DNA of 64,000 bases from Salinirussus salinus (GTDB lineage Archaea; Halobacteriota; Halobacteria; Halobacteriales; Haloarculaceae), in NCBI RefSeq assembly GCF_009831455.1, contig NZ_WOWO01000004.1, forward strand, positions 124,001 through 188,000. The letters run 5' to 3'. Each line of letters starts with the position of its first letter. The stretch's first letter is position 1. Under the pieces are notes generated by a model. The model saw nothing but the letters and a program-made list of their open reading frames with translations, had not been told where the DNA came from and searched no databases. Both the position numbers and the translations under genes were made by a program. Below, one piece after another: positions 42,299-50,905 of the stretch.

Positions 42299-42961
42299 AT
42301 GCAGGTTGCACTTCTCGGCGGCACCGGAGACATCGGCGAGGGACTGGCGCTGCGGCTCGCACGGGACACCGACCACGAGGTCGTCGTCGGCTCGCGGAAG
42401 GCCGAGAAGGCCGAGAACGCGGCCACGGAGTACGAGGAGGCACTCGCCGACCACGGCGTGGAGGCGGCGGTCGGGGCCGCGGAGAACCCCGAGGCCGCGG
42501 CGGGCGCGGACGTGGTCGTCCTCTCGGTCCCGGCCTACCACCTCGCGGACACCGTCGAGTCGGTCGCAGACGACCTCTCGGGGATCCTGGTCTCCCCGGC
42601 CGTGGGCCTCCAGCGCGACGAGGCGGGGCTCCACTACAACCCCCCCGGCGTCGGCAGCGTGACCGCCCTCGCGGCCCAGGCTGCCCCGGAGGAGACCCCC
42701 GTCGTCGGCGCTTACCACAACCTCGCGGCGGGCCGGCTGGCGGACCTCGATGCGGACCTGGACTGGGACGTACCGGTCGTCGCCGACGACGCGGACGCCA
42801 AGGCGACGGTCGCCGACCTGACCGACGAGCTGGCGGGGCTGCGGGCGCTGGATGCCGGCCCGCTGGCCAACGCCACCGAGGTAGAGTCGCTGACCCCCCT
42901 CCTGATCAACCTGGCTGCCAACAACGAGGGGATGCACGACCTGGGTACCAAGTTCTGGTGA
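42299..42961 (+). CDS. npdG: NADPH-dependent F420 reductase
   Basis: Encodes 220 residues. The N terminus QVALLGGTGDIGEGLALRLA is the NADP loop of F420H2:NADP+ oxidoreductase, followed by VVVGSRKAEKAE for the NADP phosphate. Further family parts are VVVLSVPAYH, ILVSPAVGLQRDEAG and PLLINLAANNEGMHDLGTKF. It moves hydride between NADPH and the deazaflavin F420. Gene spacing from the MFS gene is 46 bases on the same strand. Confidence 0.93.
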   Translation: MQVALLGGTGDIGEGLALRLARDTDHEVVVGSRKAEKAENAATEYEEALADHGVEAAVGAAENPEAAAGADVVVLSVPAYHLADTVESVADDLSGILVSPAVGLQRDEAGLHYNPPGVGSVTALAAQAAPEETPVVGAYHNLAAGRLADLDADLDWDVPVVADDADAKATVADLTDELAGLRALDAGPLANATEVESLTPLLINLAANNEGMHDLGTKFW

Positions 42962-43049
42962 GTCGCCGGGGGGGAAGGCGCGGAGACGCGGGCCGGAACA
43001 CGGCGAGGGAGAGCGCAAAGTTCTAATCCGGTGCCGATTTAAGGGCGGT

Positions 43050-43505
43050 ATGCCCGACTGTCCACTCGCCGACGAGTGCCCCAGCTTCTCCGAGCGGATC
43101 GAGGGGATGGGGTGTACCCACTACGGCGACCGGGGGGGCAAGGAGTGGTGCAACCACTACGAACAGCCCATCGAGGACCTCAAGACCCAGCCGGTCAAGC
43201 GCGGCGAGGAGGTCGTGGTCACGGTCGAGGACATCCACGAGAGCGGCGCGGGTGTCGGCCGGACCGAGGACGGCTTCATCATCATGGTCGACGGCGTCCT
43301 GCCGCCGGCCCGCGCCCGCGTCGAGGTGACGGAGGTTCACTCCAACCACGCCCGTGCGGACGAGGTCGAGCGCCTCCCGATGGAAGCGGAGGAGGAAGAC
43401 GAAGACGGCGAGGACGAAGACGCCGAGGCAGCCGAGGAGGGCGGCGCGGACGAGGGAGAGGGCCGTCCGAGCCTCGGCAGCCGGGACGACTTCTGGGGCA
43501 GCTGA
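43050..43505 (+). CDS. TRAM-domain protein with cysteine-rich N terminus
   Basis: Encodes 151 residues. Residues 1-38 hold five cysteines (CPLADECPSF, GCTHYGD, EWCNHYEQP) that could bind zinc or an iron-sulfur cluster. A TRAM domain of about 60 residues follows (VKRGEEVVVTVEDIHESGAG... GFIIMVDGVLPPARARVEV), an OB-type RNA-binding fold. The tail is highly acidic and ends SRDDFWGS. Archaeal TRAM proteins act as RNA chaperones or bind tRNA; methyltransferase or radical SAM domains are absent. A role in RNA handling is inferred. Confidence 0.85.
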   Translation: MPDCPLADECPSFSERIEGMGCTHYGDRGGKEWCNHYEQPIEDLKTQPVKRGEEVVVTVEDIHESGAGVGRTEDGFIIMVDGVLPPARARVEVTEVHSNHARADEVERLPMEAEEEDEDGEDEDAEAAEEGGADEGEGRPSLGSRDDFWGS

Positions 43506-43610
43506 GGCTGCGGGTCCCGAGCGCCCGCGGCGAACGGCGAGTGGACGGCAGGCGGACAGCCCGGAACGGCGGGCGGCCCACTTTTTACGCCCGCACCCGT
43601 CGGCGCGGAT

Positions 43611-44396
43611 ATGGACCTCGGACTTGCGGGGAACACGGCACTGTGTACGGCAGCCAGCAGCGGTCTCGGCCGGGCGAGCGCGCTCGCGCTCGCTCGCGAG
43701 GGCGCCAACGTGGCTATCTGTGGCACCACCCCCGAGCACGTCGAGGAGACGCGCGAGGAGCTGGAGGCCGCGGGCGAGGGGGGCGTCCTCGCCGTGGAGG
43801 CTGACATCACCGACCCCGACCACGTCGAGGCGTTCGTCGAGGAGACCGTCGAGGAGTTCGGCGGGCTGGACCACGTCGTCACGAGCGCCGGCGGCCCACC
43901 GAGTGGCCCCTTCACGTCGATGGAGGACCGGGACTGGTACGGCGCCTACGACATGCTGGTGATGAGCGCCGTCTGGACGCTCCGGGAAGCCCGGCCGCAG
44001 CTGGTGGAGTCCGACGCGGGGAGCATCGTCGCCATCACCTCCCGGACGGTACAGGAGGTCAGCGACGGCCTGCTCCTGTCGAACGCCGTCCGCCGGGGCG
44101 TCATCGGCCTGGTCAAGACCGTCGCCCGGGAGTTCGCCCCCGAGGTGCGTGCCAACGCCGTCCTCCCGGGAGCCCACGAGACCGCCCGGATCGAGCACCT
44201 CATCGAGGACGCCGTCGAGCGCGGCGACGCCGACAGCTACGAGGATGCCTACGACTCGTGGGCCGCCGACGTCCCCCTCGAGCGGATCGGCGAGCCCGGC
44301 GAACTCGGCGACGCCGTGACCTTCCTCGCCAGCGAGCGCGCGAGCTACATCAACGGCGCGACGCTGGCCATCGACGGCGGCTCGATGCGCAGCTAG
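43611..44396 (+). CDS. SDR-family oxidoreductase (3-oxoacyl reductase-like)
   Basis: Encodes 261 residues. The cofactor loop reads TAASSGLGRASA (usual TGxxxGxG, here with Ala), and the centre has VTSAGGPPSGPF. The catalytic Tyr/Lys pair is displaced: after the SIVAITSRTVQE serine region there is no YxxxK, but NAVRRGVIGLVKT instead. This pattern with missing tyrosine is known in a subgroup of atypical SDRs annotated as SDR or FabG-like. Activity as a standard reductase is therefore uncertain. The C-terminal DAVTFLASERASYINGATLA is classical. Confidence 0.85.
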   Translation: MDLGLAGNTALCTAASSGLGRASALALAREGANVAICGTTPEHVEETREELEAAGEGGVLAVEADITDPDHVEAFVEETVEEFGGLDHVVTSAGGPPSGPFTSMEDRDWYGAYDMLVMSAVWTLREARPQLVESDAGSIVAITSRTVQEVSDGLLLSNAVRRGVIGLVKTVAREFAPEVRANAVLPGAHETARIEHLIEDAVERGDADSYEDAYDSWAADVPLERIGEPGELGDAVTFLASERASYINGATLAIDGGSMRS

Positions 44397-44428
44397 CCGG
44401 CCCGACGGCGGCCCGAGCGACCGCCGAC

Positions 44429-45016
44429 TCAGCAGACCGGCTTGGGGTTGATCCCCATCGACTCCAGGCGGTCGACGTACTCCTCGTAGGCGGCGCCCAC
44501 GACCGCCGTGGCGGCCGCCGCGGCGCCCTCGAGGTCGTCGTGGGGTTCCAGCGCGTCGAGCAACTCCCCCCGGAGCGTCTCGTATCCGTCCGATATCTCC
44601 CGGAAGAGGCTCGCCGTTTGCGGGTCGGCCTGTCCGGTGAAGAAGCCGGTCGCCTGGCTCGCCTTCGCCTCGGCGACGAGCGTGTACCCCACCGCGGCCC
44701 CGAGCCGGTCGACCTCCGTCTCGAGCCCGCTGAACGACTCGACGAGAGCCGGCCGGTCGCCGGGCTCGTGGGCGTCGAGTTCGCCCGCGATGTCGGCGTA
44801 GTGGTCGCGCTCGCGGTCGGCGGCGTCCCCGAATGGCTCGCCCCACCCCTCGAAGACCTCGGCGGCGTGGTGGGTGGTGTCGGCGAGCGCCGCGAGGACG
44901 GCGTCGCCCTCCATCTCCCCCTCCGTGTCGGCGTACAGCGACTTCGAGGAGCCCAGCCGGGAGAGTTCGGTGTTGTTCTCCGAACGAACGCGGTCGACGA
45001 GGTCGGTCGGGTCCAT
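44429..45016 (-). CDS. ferritin-like/rubrerythrin-type helical protein
   Basis: Encodes 195 residues, all helical. It starts MDPTDLVDRVRSENNTELSRLGSS, and the second helix carries ADTEGEMEGDAVLA, followed by AADRERDHYADIAGELDAHE; the Glu, Asp and His residues could make a four-helix di-metal site. In some haloarchaeal genomes the family is labelled transcription antitermination protein, a name for which I see no support. It converges with the SDR gene and diverges from the region upstream of gshA. Confidence 0.75.
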   Translation of the reverse strand: MDPTDLVDRVRSENNTELSRLGSSKSLYADTEGEMEGDAVLAALADTTHHAAEVFEGWGEPFGDAADRERDHYADIAGELDAHEPGDRPALVESFSGLETEVDRLGAAVGYTLVAEAKASQATGFFTGQADPQTASLFREISDGYETLRGELLDALEPHDDLEGAAAAATAVVGAAYEEYVDRLESMGINPKPVC

Positions 45017-45190
45017 ACCGAAAGGGTCGGCAGCCGGCGGCTTGTATGCGTCGCCGCGGGGGCACCTCGACGGCCAAGCGGCGCTGACTGCCGGTCCGTC
45101 TTCCTGCCGGGCCACCGGACCGCGACAGCCGGAGAAAAGCAATACGACCATCGTAACGTATTCGGCCCTTGAAATTGCTATTTACACAAA

Positions 45191-45202
45191 TTTATTGTAT
45201 AT
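45191..45202 (+). promoter_or_regulatory. TATA-like element ahead of gshA
   Basis: TTTATTGTATAT sits in a short AT-rich patch (45164-45215). A start about 27 bases downstream falls near the ATG at 45232 rather than at the gshA GTG at 45291. Confidence 0.55.
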
Positions 45203-45231
45203 CCGAATTCGAGCTTGGTCTGAATGAGCGT

Positions 45232-45297
45232 ATGAGTGAACGATCACGTATCGAAACTCCGGCGGAGAGCGACGGCGGGGAGGGAGTACGGTGGTAG
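45232..45297 (+). CDS. 21-codon ORF overlapping the gshA start
   Basis: The frame starts MSERSRIETPAESDGGEG and ends at a TAG that overlaps the GTG start of gshA by 7 bases. Its ATG lies where the TATA element predicts the 5' end, so ribosomes may enter here and reinitiate at gshA. It contains no Cys or Glu run. Acidic composition fits a real haloarchaeal peptide, but the length makes chance possible. Confidence 0.35.
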   Translation: MSERSRIETPAESDGGEGVRW

Positions 45298-46382
45298 ACA
45301 TCCGGCGGAGCGTCGAGGTCGAGTACTGGGTCGTCGACGGCGAGGGCCGGCTGACCGAGCCGGGGGAGCTCGTGGACGCCGCGCCGGGGGTCGAACGCGA
45401 GTTCGTCGAGCCGCTTCTGGAGGTCAAGACCACGCCGTGTGAGACGACCGCACAGCTCCGCAGGGAGCTGTTCGAACGTGTCGGGCGGGTACTGGAGCGG
45501 GCCGCGGAACTCGACAGGGGGCTCGTCCCGCTGGCGACGCCGGTCAACGCGGGGGAGGTCCGGGACCTGCCGAGCGAGCGCACGCGGGTCCAAGAGCGGG
45601 TCGTCGGCGAGGACTTCGAGTACGTCCGCCACTGCGCCGGGACCCACGTCCACGTCGAGCAGCTCCCGGGTCGGGCGGTCGACCAGCTCAACGCGTTCAT
45701 CGCGCTCGACCCCGCGCTCGCGCTCGTCAACTCCTCGCCGTATTTCGGGGGCGAGCACCTCGCCGCCGGCGCCCGGTCGAAGCTCTACCGCCGGATGGCC
45801 TACGGCGACGTCCCCCACCAGGGACGGCTGTGGCGGTACGCGACCGACGCCGACGAGTGGACCCGCCGGCTGGAGCGGCGCTACGAGGAATTCCTCGCCG
45901 CAGCCCTCGAGGCCGGGGCCGACCGGCGGGCGGTCGCGGCCCACTTCACCCCCGAGACCGCCGTCTGGACGCCCGTCCAGCTCCGCGAAACCTTCGGCAC
46001 GGTCGAGTACCGGTCCCCCGACACGACGCTCCCCAGCCGGGCCGTCAGGCTGGCCGACGACCTGGCGGGGGTCGTCGAGCATCTCGCGGACACCGACCTC
46101 CGGGTCGGCGGGACCCCGGGACTGACGGAAGATGCCGTCGTCGTCCCCGGTTTCGAGACCGTCCTCGACCACGTCGACGCCGCCATCGAGGAGGGCCTCG
46201 AGTCGGACTCGCTACGGGCGTATCTCGACCGCATGGGATTCGACACGGACGCCTACGCGCCCGTGACACACGACCTCGGCACCCGGGGGACGGTCACGCG
46301 GGCGGAGGCGCGCGAACTCCGGCTCGACCACGCCGCGCGCCTCAAACGTGACCTCCAGCAGGTGGCCGTCGGCGACGACTGA
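45291..46382 (+). CDS. gshA: glutamate-cysteine ligase (GCS2-type)
   Basis: Encodes 363 residues from a GTG (VVDIRRSVEVEYWVVDG). The EVEYWVVD strand is the ATP/Glu site entry typical of YbdK/GCS2 ligases; EPLLEVKTTPCET, GTHVHVEQLPGR and NSSPYFGG with later VEYRSPDTTLP match the haloarchaeal GshA described from Haloferax. It joins glutamate and cysteine to gamma-glutamylcysteine, the main low-molecular-weight thiol of haloarchaea. No gshB is expected. The nearby sulfurtransferases also handle thiol sulfur. Confidence 0.9.
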   Translation: MVDIRRSVEVEYWVVDGEGRLTEPGELVDAAPGVEREFVEPLLEVKTTPCETTAQLRRELFERVGRVLERAAELDRGLVPLATPVNAGEVRDLPSERTRVQERVVGEDFEYVRHCAGTHVHVEQLPGRAVDQLNAFIALDPALALVNSSPYFGGEHLAAGARSKLYRRMAYGDVPHQGRLWRYATDADEWTRRLERRYEEFLAAALEAGADRRAVAAHFTPETAVWTPVQLRETFGTVEYRSPDTTLPSRAVRLADDLAGVVEHLADTDLRVGGTPGLTEDAVVVPGFETVLDHVDAAIEEGLESDSLRAYLDRMGFDTDAYAPVTHDLGTRGTVTRAEARELRLDHAARLKRDLQQVAVGDD

Positions 46383-46468
46383 CCGCCCTGTCGCTCGGAC
46401 GCAAAAAACTGAGGGTCGGGTCGGCTCCGACTCCCCGCTCCGACCCGAGGCTGGCTCCTGCGCTGCGC

Positions 46469-47338
46469 TTAGTCGCCAGCCTCGCCTTTCTCGATCTCGG
46501 CGCCGACGAGGTTGCCCCACTCCGTCCAGGAGCCGTCGTAGTTGGCGGTGTCGTCGTATCCGAGCAGCTCGTGCAGGGCGAACCACGCGACCGAGGAGCG
46601 CTCGGCGATCCGGCAGTAGGCGATGGTGGTCGAGTCGCCGTCGATCCCTTCCTCGGCGTACAGCTCCCTGATCTCCTCGGGGCTCTTGAACCGGCCGTCG
46701 TCGTTGGTGACGGCTGCCCACGAGATGTTCTTCGCGCCGGGGATGTGACCGCCGCGCTGGGCGGTCTCCTGCAGGCCCGGCGGGGCGAGGATCTCCCCGG
46801 AGTACTCCTCGGGCGAGCGGACGTCGACCAGCGGCAGCCCCCGCTCGATGGCGTTCTCGACATCGTCGCGGTAGGCGCGGATGCTCTCGCGGGGCCCGGA
46901 GGCGTTGTACTCCACGGCGGAAAAGTCCGGCACCTCGTCGGTCAGCGGGTAGTCGTTCTCGACCCAGTAGTCCCGGCCGCCGTCCAGGAGACGGACGTCG
47001 TCGTGGCCGTAGTACTTGAACTGCCAGTAGGTGTAGGCCGCAAACCAGTTCGAGTTGTCGCCGTACAGCACCACCGTCGAGTCCTCGCTGATCCCGTGGC
47101 TGCCCAGCAGGTCCTCGAAGTCCTCCTTGCTCAGGAGGTCGCGCTGGGTCTGGTCCTGGAGCTGGGTCTCCCAGTTGAAGCCGATGGCACCGGGCGCGTG
47201 GCTCTCCTCGTACAGCTCCGTGTCCACGTCGACCTCCACCAGCCGGTGGGCCGGGTCGTCGCTCCCGAACTCGTCGAGTCGCTCCTCCACCCAGTCGGCC
47301 GATACGAGCACGTCCTTGGCGTATCCGTCGTCAGTCAT
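46469..47338 (-). CDS. tssA: thiosulfate sulfurtransferase (two rhodanese domains)
   Basis: Encodes 289 residues with tandem rhodanese domains. The first, inactive domain has VEVDVDTELYEESHAPGAIGF and LYGDNSNWFAAYTYW (no Cys). The second has LVDVRSPEEYSGEI and the active cysteine loop IAYCRIAERSSVAWF. It moves sulfur from thiosulfate to cyanide or a thiol. It diverges from a second such gene at 47602; a TATA-like CATATATGG about 30 bases ahead of its ATG gives a leaderless start. The symbol follows haloarchaeal usage. Confidence 0.92.
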   Translation of the reverse strand: MTDDGYAKDVLVSADWVEERLDEFGSDDPAHRLVEVDVDTELYEESHAPGAIGFNWETQLQDQTQRDLLSKEDFEDLLGSHGISEDSTVVLYGDNSNWFAAYTYWQFKYYGHDDVRLLDGGRDYWVENDYPLTDEVPDFSAVEYNASGPRESIRAYRDDVENAIERGLPLVDVRSPEEYSGEILAPPGLQETAQRGGHIPGAKNISWAAVTNDDGRFKSPEEIRELYAEEGIDGDSTTIAYCRIAERSSVAWFALHELLGYDDTANYDGSWTEWGNLVGAEIEKGEAGD

Positions 47339-47601
47339 GGTGCGTTGAACTATTCGTCTACTGCACATATATGGCTACACGTCCCGGCAGGCCCCGCCAC
47401 TCCTCCCGACTCCCGGCAAAAATATCTGGTTCGGAGGCGAAACCCGGCCCGTGACCTGCTGTCGGCCGGGACGGCGTCGGGGGATCGGCTCGGCCAGGCA
47501 CCATCTCCCACGATCCGGCGGAAATTGTTGCCTGGAGCTTCGAGTGACAACGCGAGGGGCGGAGAGACATCTTCAAGCGGGTTCGCGGGCAATGGCCGAC
47601 G

Positions 47602-48429
47602 ATGAGCGCGATCGTCTCGCGGCCGTGGCTGGCCGACCGGCTCGGGGAGGTCCGGGTGGTCGACGTCCGCGACGCCTGGGAGTACGACGGCATCGGACAC
47701 GTCCCCGGGGCGGTGAACGTTCCCTTCGACTCGTTTCGCGCCGGCGAGAGCGGCGACGAGGGGATGCTCCCCGGGGCGGACGTCTTCGCCGGCCTGATGG
47801 GCGAGGCCGGGGTCGAGCGCGGCGACCACCTCGTCGCCTACGACGACCACCACGGCGTCTTCGCCGCCCGGCTGCTCGTGACCGCCGAACTGTACGGCCA
47901 CCCGCGGGACCGACTCCACCTGCTCGACGGCGACTTCACCGCCTGGCAGCGCGAGCGCGAGACCACGACCGACGCCCCCGATGTCGAGGCGACGACCTAC
48001 GAGGTCGAGCGCCCGGCCGAGACGCCGCTGGTCGACGCCGAGGCGGTCGCCGCGGCGGTTGAGGACCCCGACACCGTCGTCGTCGACACCCGCGAGGACT
48101 GGGAGTTCGCGGAGGGGCACATCCCCGGCGCGGTTCGGCTGGACTGGCGGGCGGTCGTCGACGACGGGAGCCGCGGGCTGAAACCCGAGGCCGACGTCCG
48201 GTCGCTGCTCGAAGCACGGGGGATCGGTCCCGGGAAGCGCATCCTGCTGTACTGCAACACGGCCCGCCGTATCAGCCACACCTACACCGTGTTGCGCCAC
48301 CTCGGCTACCCCGACCTGGCCTTCTACGAGGGGAGCCTCACCGAGTGGGAGAGGGAGGGGCGGCCCGTGGAGACCGGAGGTGCCGAGGCGGAGGGGGAGG
48401 AGAACCCGGGCGCGGGGACGGACGCCTAG
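47602..48429 (+). CDS. tssB: thiosulfate sulfurtransferase (two rhodanese domains), paralogue
   Basis: Encodes 275 residues. The first domain has VVDVRDAWEYDGIGHVPGA and an active-site position occupied by Asp (VAYDDHHGVFAA); the second has VVDTREDWEFAEGHIPGA and the catalytic loop LLYCNTARRISHTY. It is clearly related to the divergent gene at 46469 but far from identical, so this is an old paralogous pair. The tail is acidic. The 263 bases between the pair hold both promoters. Confidence 0.9.
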   Translation: MSAIVSRPWLADRLGEVRVVDVRDAWEYDGIGHVPGAVNVPFDSFRAGESGDEGMLPGADVFAGLMGEAGVERGDHLVAYDDHHGVFAARLLVTAELYGHPRDRLHLLDGDFTAWQRERETTTDAPDVEATTYEVERPAETPLVDAEAVAAAVEDPDTVVVDTREDWEFAEGHIPGAVRLDWRAVVDDGSRGLKPEADVRSLLEARGIGPGKRILLYCNTARRISHTYTVLRHLGYPDLAFYEGSLTEWEREGRPVETGGAEAEGEENPGAGTDA

Positions 48430-49571
48430 TCGAGTTCTTCGACGTCGCTTGGCGCGGCATCCTCCGTCCCCTCGACGTCCCCGGGCGGCGGGGCGGGTCC
48501 GTCCCCGGCATCCGGGGTCTCTGCTGGCCCGCCGGCCCAGTCGTCGACCGTGGTCCGCCGACCCTCCGCGCTGGTCTCGGCCGAGAGCAGCGCGACGGCC
48601 TCGGCCAGCCACGCGACCGCGACCGGGCCGGCGACGATCCCGACCAGCCCGACGGAGAGGGTGCCGCCGGTGAAGCCGATGAAGTAGAGGCTCGCGGGGA
48701 CGTCAGTCGCGATGTGGGCCAGACGAGGCCGGAGGAGCGCGTCGGGCAGGAAGCCGATGACGACGAGTCCGACCGAGACGACGGCGACGGCCTGGTTCAC
48801 GTTGCCCGCGACCACCTCGGTCGTGCCGACGACGATGATCAGGACGCTCGGGCCGAGGATCGGGATGAACTGGAGGAGTCCCGAGAGCACCGAGAGGGTG
48901 AACCACGAGTCGTAGCCGAGCAGGAAGAAGACGACGAGCGCGACGGCGAAGGTGGCAGCGGCGACCGCCGCCTGGAGGACGTAGATGCCATACAGCATCG
49001 ACCTCGTCCGCTCGTGGAAGGCGAAGACGACGTCGTGGTACTCCCGGGGAACCGGACGCAGCAGCGCCTCGCCGAGCCGGCCGGGCCGGATGAGCAGGGC
49101 GTACACCACGAGCGTGAACAGAAACAGCTTGAACGCGAGTGCCGGCAGTTGCTGTGCGAGGCCGAACGCGAGCCCGCCCGCCGCGTCCTGGAGGGCCTGG
49201 AGCAGCGTGGCGAACTCGACGGTGTAGGAGAACCCGCCGACCGTCAGGGTCAGCTCTTCGGGGATCTGTCCGAGAAACGCAAACAGCGTGTCCCGCCGGA
49301 AGTACAGCGCGGAAGCCAGCGGGACGACGAGAACGAGGACGGCGACGAAGGCGACGGTGGTACTGACCGCCGCGGCGGTCCGCGGGCCGAGGCCGCGGCC
49401 GACGAGAAACTGCCGGACGGGGTAGAGGACGTAGGCGACCGTGATGGCGAAAAAGACCGTCGCGAACACGCTCTGGAGGACGTACCCTGCGGCGAGGACG
49501 ACGGCTGCGAACACGCCCACGAGCACGGTGAGGCGGCGACGGTCCGGCACGTCCCGCAGGTCACCGGCCAC
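48426..49571 (-). CDS. AI-2E/PerM-family membrane protein
   Basis: Encodes 381 residues with about seven membrane helices. The family pattern is seen in VLYPVRQFLVGRGLGPRTAA near the N terminus and in GLLQFIPILGPSVLIIVVG in the second half, then HIATDVPASLYFIGF. Members export small molecules or act as ion antiporters; the substrate is not deducible. The C terminus is a 45-residue acidic tail. It converges with tssB with a 4-base overlap, and its start faces the tRNA gene. Confidence 0.88.
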   Translation of the reverse strand: MAGDLRDVPDRRRLTVLVGVFAAVVLAAGYVLQSVFATVFFAITVAYVLYPVRQFLVGRGLGPRTAAAVSTTVAFVAVLVLVVPLASALYFRRDTLFAFLGQIPEELTLTVGGFSYTVEFATLLQALQDAAGGLAFGLAQQLPALAFKLFLFTLVVYALLIRPGRLGEALLRPVPREYHDVVFAFHERTRSMLYGIYVLQAAVAAATFAVALVVFFLLGYDSWFTLSVLSGLLQFIPILGPSVLIIVVGTTEVVAGNVNQAVAVVSVGLVVIGFLPDALLRPRLAHIATDVPASLYFIGFTGGTLSVGLVGIVAGPVAVAWLAEAVALLSAETSAEGRRTTVDDWAGGPAETPDAGDGPAPPPGDVEGTEDAAPSDVEELD

Positions 49572-49636
49572 TGTCTAAACAGTTGCGGCGAGCGCAACGA
49601 AAGCTTTTCCTCCGTGTTCGGCCGACGTGTGTGTGC

Positions 49637-49709
49637 GGGCTCGTGGGTTAGCCTGGTATACTTCGGGCCTTGGGTGCCCGTGACCGCGGTTCAAATCCGC
49701 GCGAGCCCA
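49637..49709 (+). tRNA. tRNA-Pro (anticodon UGG)
   Basis: A complete 73-base cloverleaf. The acceptor stem is GGGCTCG/CGAGCCC with discriminator A. The anticodon stem CGGGC/GCCCG encloses the loop CTTGGGT with TGG at 49671-49673. The T arm is CGCGG-TTCAAAT-CCGCG. No CCA is encoded and there is no intron. It lies alone between the exporter gene and a small membrane protein; no integrase or repeat of its 3' end is visible nearby. Confidence 0.97.
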
Positions 49710-49861
49710 TCGTGTTTTGCGACGAACGGACGCGAGGAGCGACCTGTCTGCGAGCAGACTCCGGCGACGGCCGGCGAGGTAGTGCCGTCGTCGCCGCGGC
49801 GGAAGACGGGGCGGGCGCCACACGACAGCAAATAAGTGGTTGCACGCGAGAGGTGTGGTCA

Positions 49862-50134
49862 ATGAGTTCGGAACACGACGAGACTCGCGGCGGGTCGCTC
49901 GAGGACATCCGCGTCGACGATGTCGAGATCGACAGTCCGCTGCAGTACAACGTCCAGCAGCTCAAGCGCCGGTGGAAGGCGTTTCTGCTGATACTCGCGA
50001 TGGCACTGACGTCCTACGCCGTCTACTGGGTCGAAAACGCGGTCACCCTCGACGTCATCGTCTTCGGCGTCCTGGCCGTCGGGGCGCTGCTGTATACCGG
50101 CGTGATGATCCGGTCGGACCTCGAACTCGAGTGA
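49862..50134 (+). CDS. small two-helix membrane protein
   Basis: Encodes 90 residues from ATG 49862. An acidic N terminus (SSEHDETRGGSLEDIRVDD) leads to a basic turn (QLKRRWKAF), then two membrane helices at about 40-58 and 63-84. AAATAAGT about 30 bases upstream is a plausible TATA box. I do not recognise the family. It is 103 bases from the RDD gene on the same strand. Confidence 0.7.
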   Translation: MSSEHDETRGGSLEDIRVDDVEIDSPLQYNVQQLKRRWKAFLLILAMALTSYAVYWVENAVTLDVIVFGVLAVGALLYTGVMIRSDLELE

Positions 50135-50237
50135 GCCCGGCGACCGGACCGGAGCCGGCCCGGGCACACCCGGGACCGGACCCGACACCGCGAGACAGAC
50201 ATCCGAGCGCGGCCACAGCGGGCAGGGCAGAGACACC

Positions 50238-50810
50238 GTGATCGACAGCATCCTCGACCGGTTCCAGCCGACGAAAAAGCGGCCGACGCCAGCCATGGAT
50301 ACGGTCGGCGACCGCGGCATCATCGGACAGCGCGGCGCCGCGGCGGCGATCGACCTCGTGATCTGCTATTTCCTCATCGAGACGCCGATACTGTACGTCG
50401 TCGACTTCCTCTTTCGGACCCGCGTCGACCAGCTGGGCGGGGTCGTCCTCGTCTCGGTGCTGCTCCTGTTCCCGCTGTATATCACCTACTCCTTCGGCTT
50501 CGAGTGGCGGTACGGCCGGACCCCCGGGAAAGTCAACCGCGGGCTGGTCGTCACTATGGAGGACGGGAGCCACTGCACGGGCCGGGCCAGCGCCGTGCGG
50601 AACATCCTCCGCTATATCGACCTGTTGCCGGTCGTGTTGCCCTACGCTGTCGGGGTCGCCGCCGCGGTCGTGACCGACGGCCGCCGGACCGGGGACCTGG
50701 CCGCCGACACCGTCGTCGTCCGCACCCGCGTCGAGGACCCGGCAGACCAGGCCGCCCGGGCCGACCTCGAGACCGACGCCGCCGCGAGACGCGACAGCCA
50801 GAGTAGCTGA
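50238..50810 (+). CDS. RDD-family membrane protein
   Basis: Encodes 190 residues from a GTG. Three membrane helices are predicted. The family triad is recognisable: RGAAAAIDLVICY (Arg-Asp at the first helix) and RTPGKVNRGLVV after the second, then LRYIDLLPVVLPY. RDD proteins probably transport small molecules or ions; some exchange Na+/Li+ for H+. The acidic tail ends QSS. It converges with the ABC transporter ATPase gene. Confidence 0.88.
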   Translation: MIDSILDRFQPTKKRPTPAMDTVGDRGIIGQRGAAAAIDLVICYFLIETPILYVVDFLFRTRVDQLGGVVLVSVLLLFPLYITYSFGFEWRYGRTPGKVNRGLVVTMEDGSHCTGRASAVRNILRYIDLLPVVLPYAVGVAAAVVTDGRRTGDLAADTVVVRTRVEDPADQAARADLETDAAARRDSQSS

Positions 50811-50814
50811 CTGG

Positions 50815-50874
50815 CCGCTCCGCGGCTCCGCCGGTCGCGCGGATGCGAGGGCGCGTGCTACGCGCAGGGAGCGG
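50815..50874. terminator. nested hairpins between convergent genes
   Basis: Outer arms CCGCTCC (50815-50821) and GGAGCGG (50868-50874) enclose an inner hairpin GCGCGT-GCT-ACGCGC (50851-50865). The site lies between the stop codons of two converging genes, so a two-way terminator is likely. Confidence 0.45.
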
Positions 50875-50905
50875 CGATGCTCGAAAAGGTGCTGCCGTGT
50901 GGGCC

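Noticed and set aside
49637-49709. Integration site of a genetic element at the tRNA
   Set aside because: No integrase gene, no repeated copy of the tRNA 3' end and no change of composition were seen on either side.
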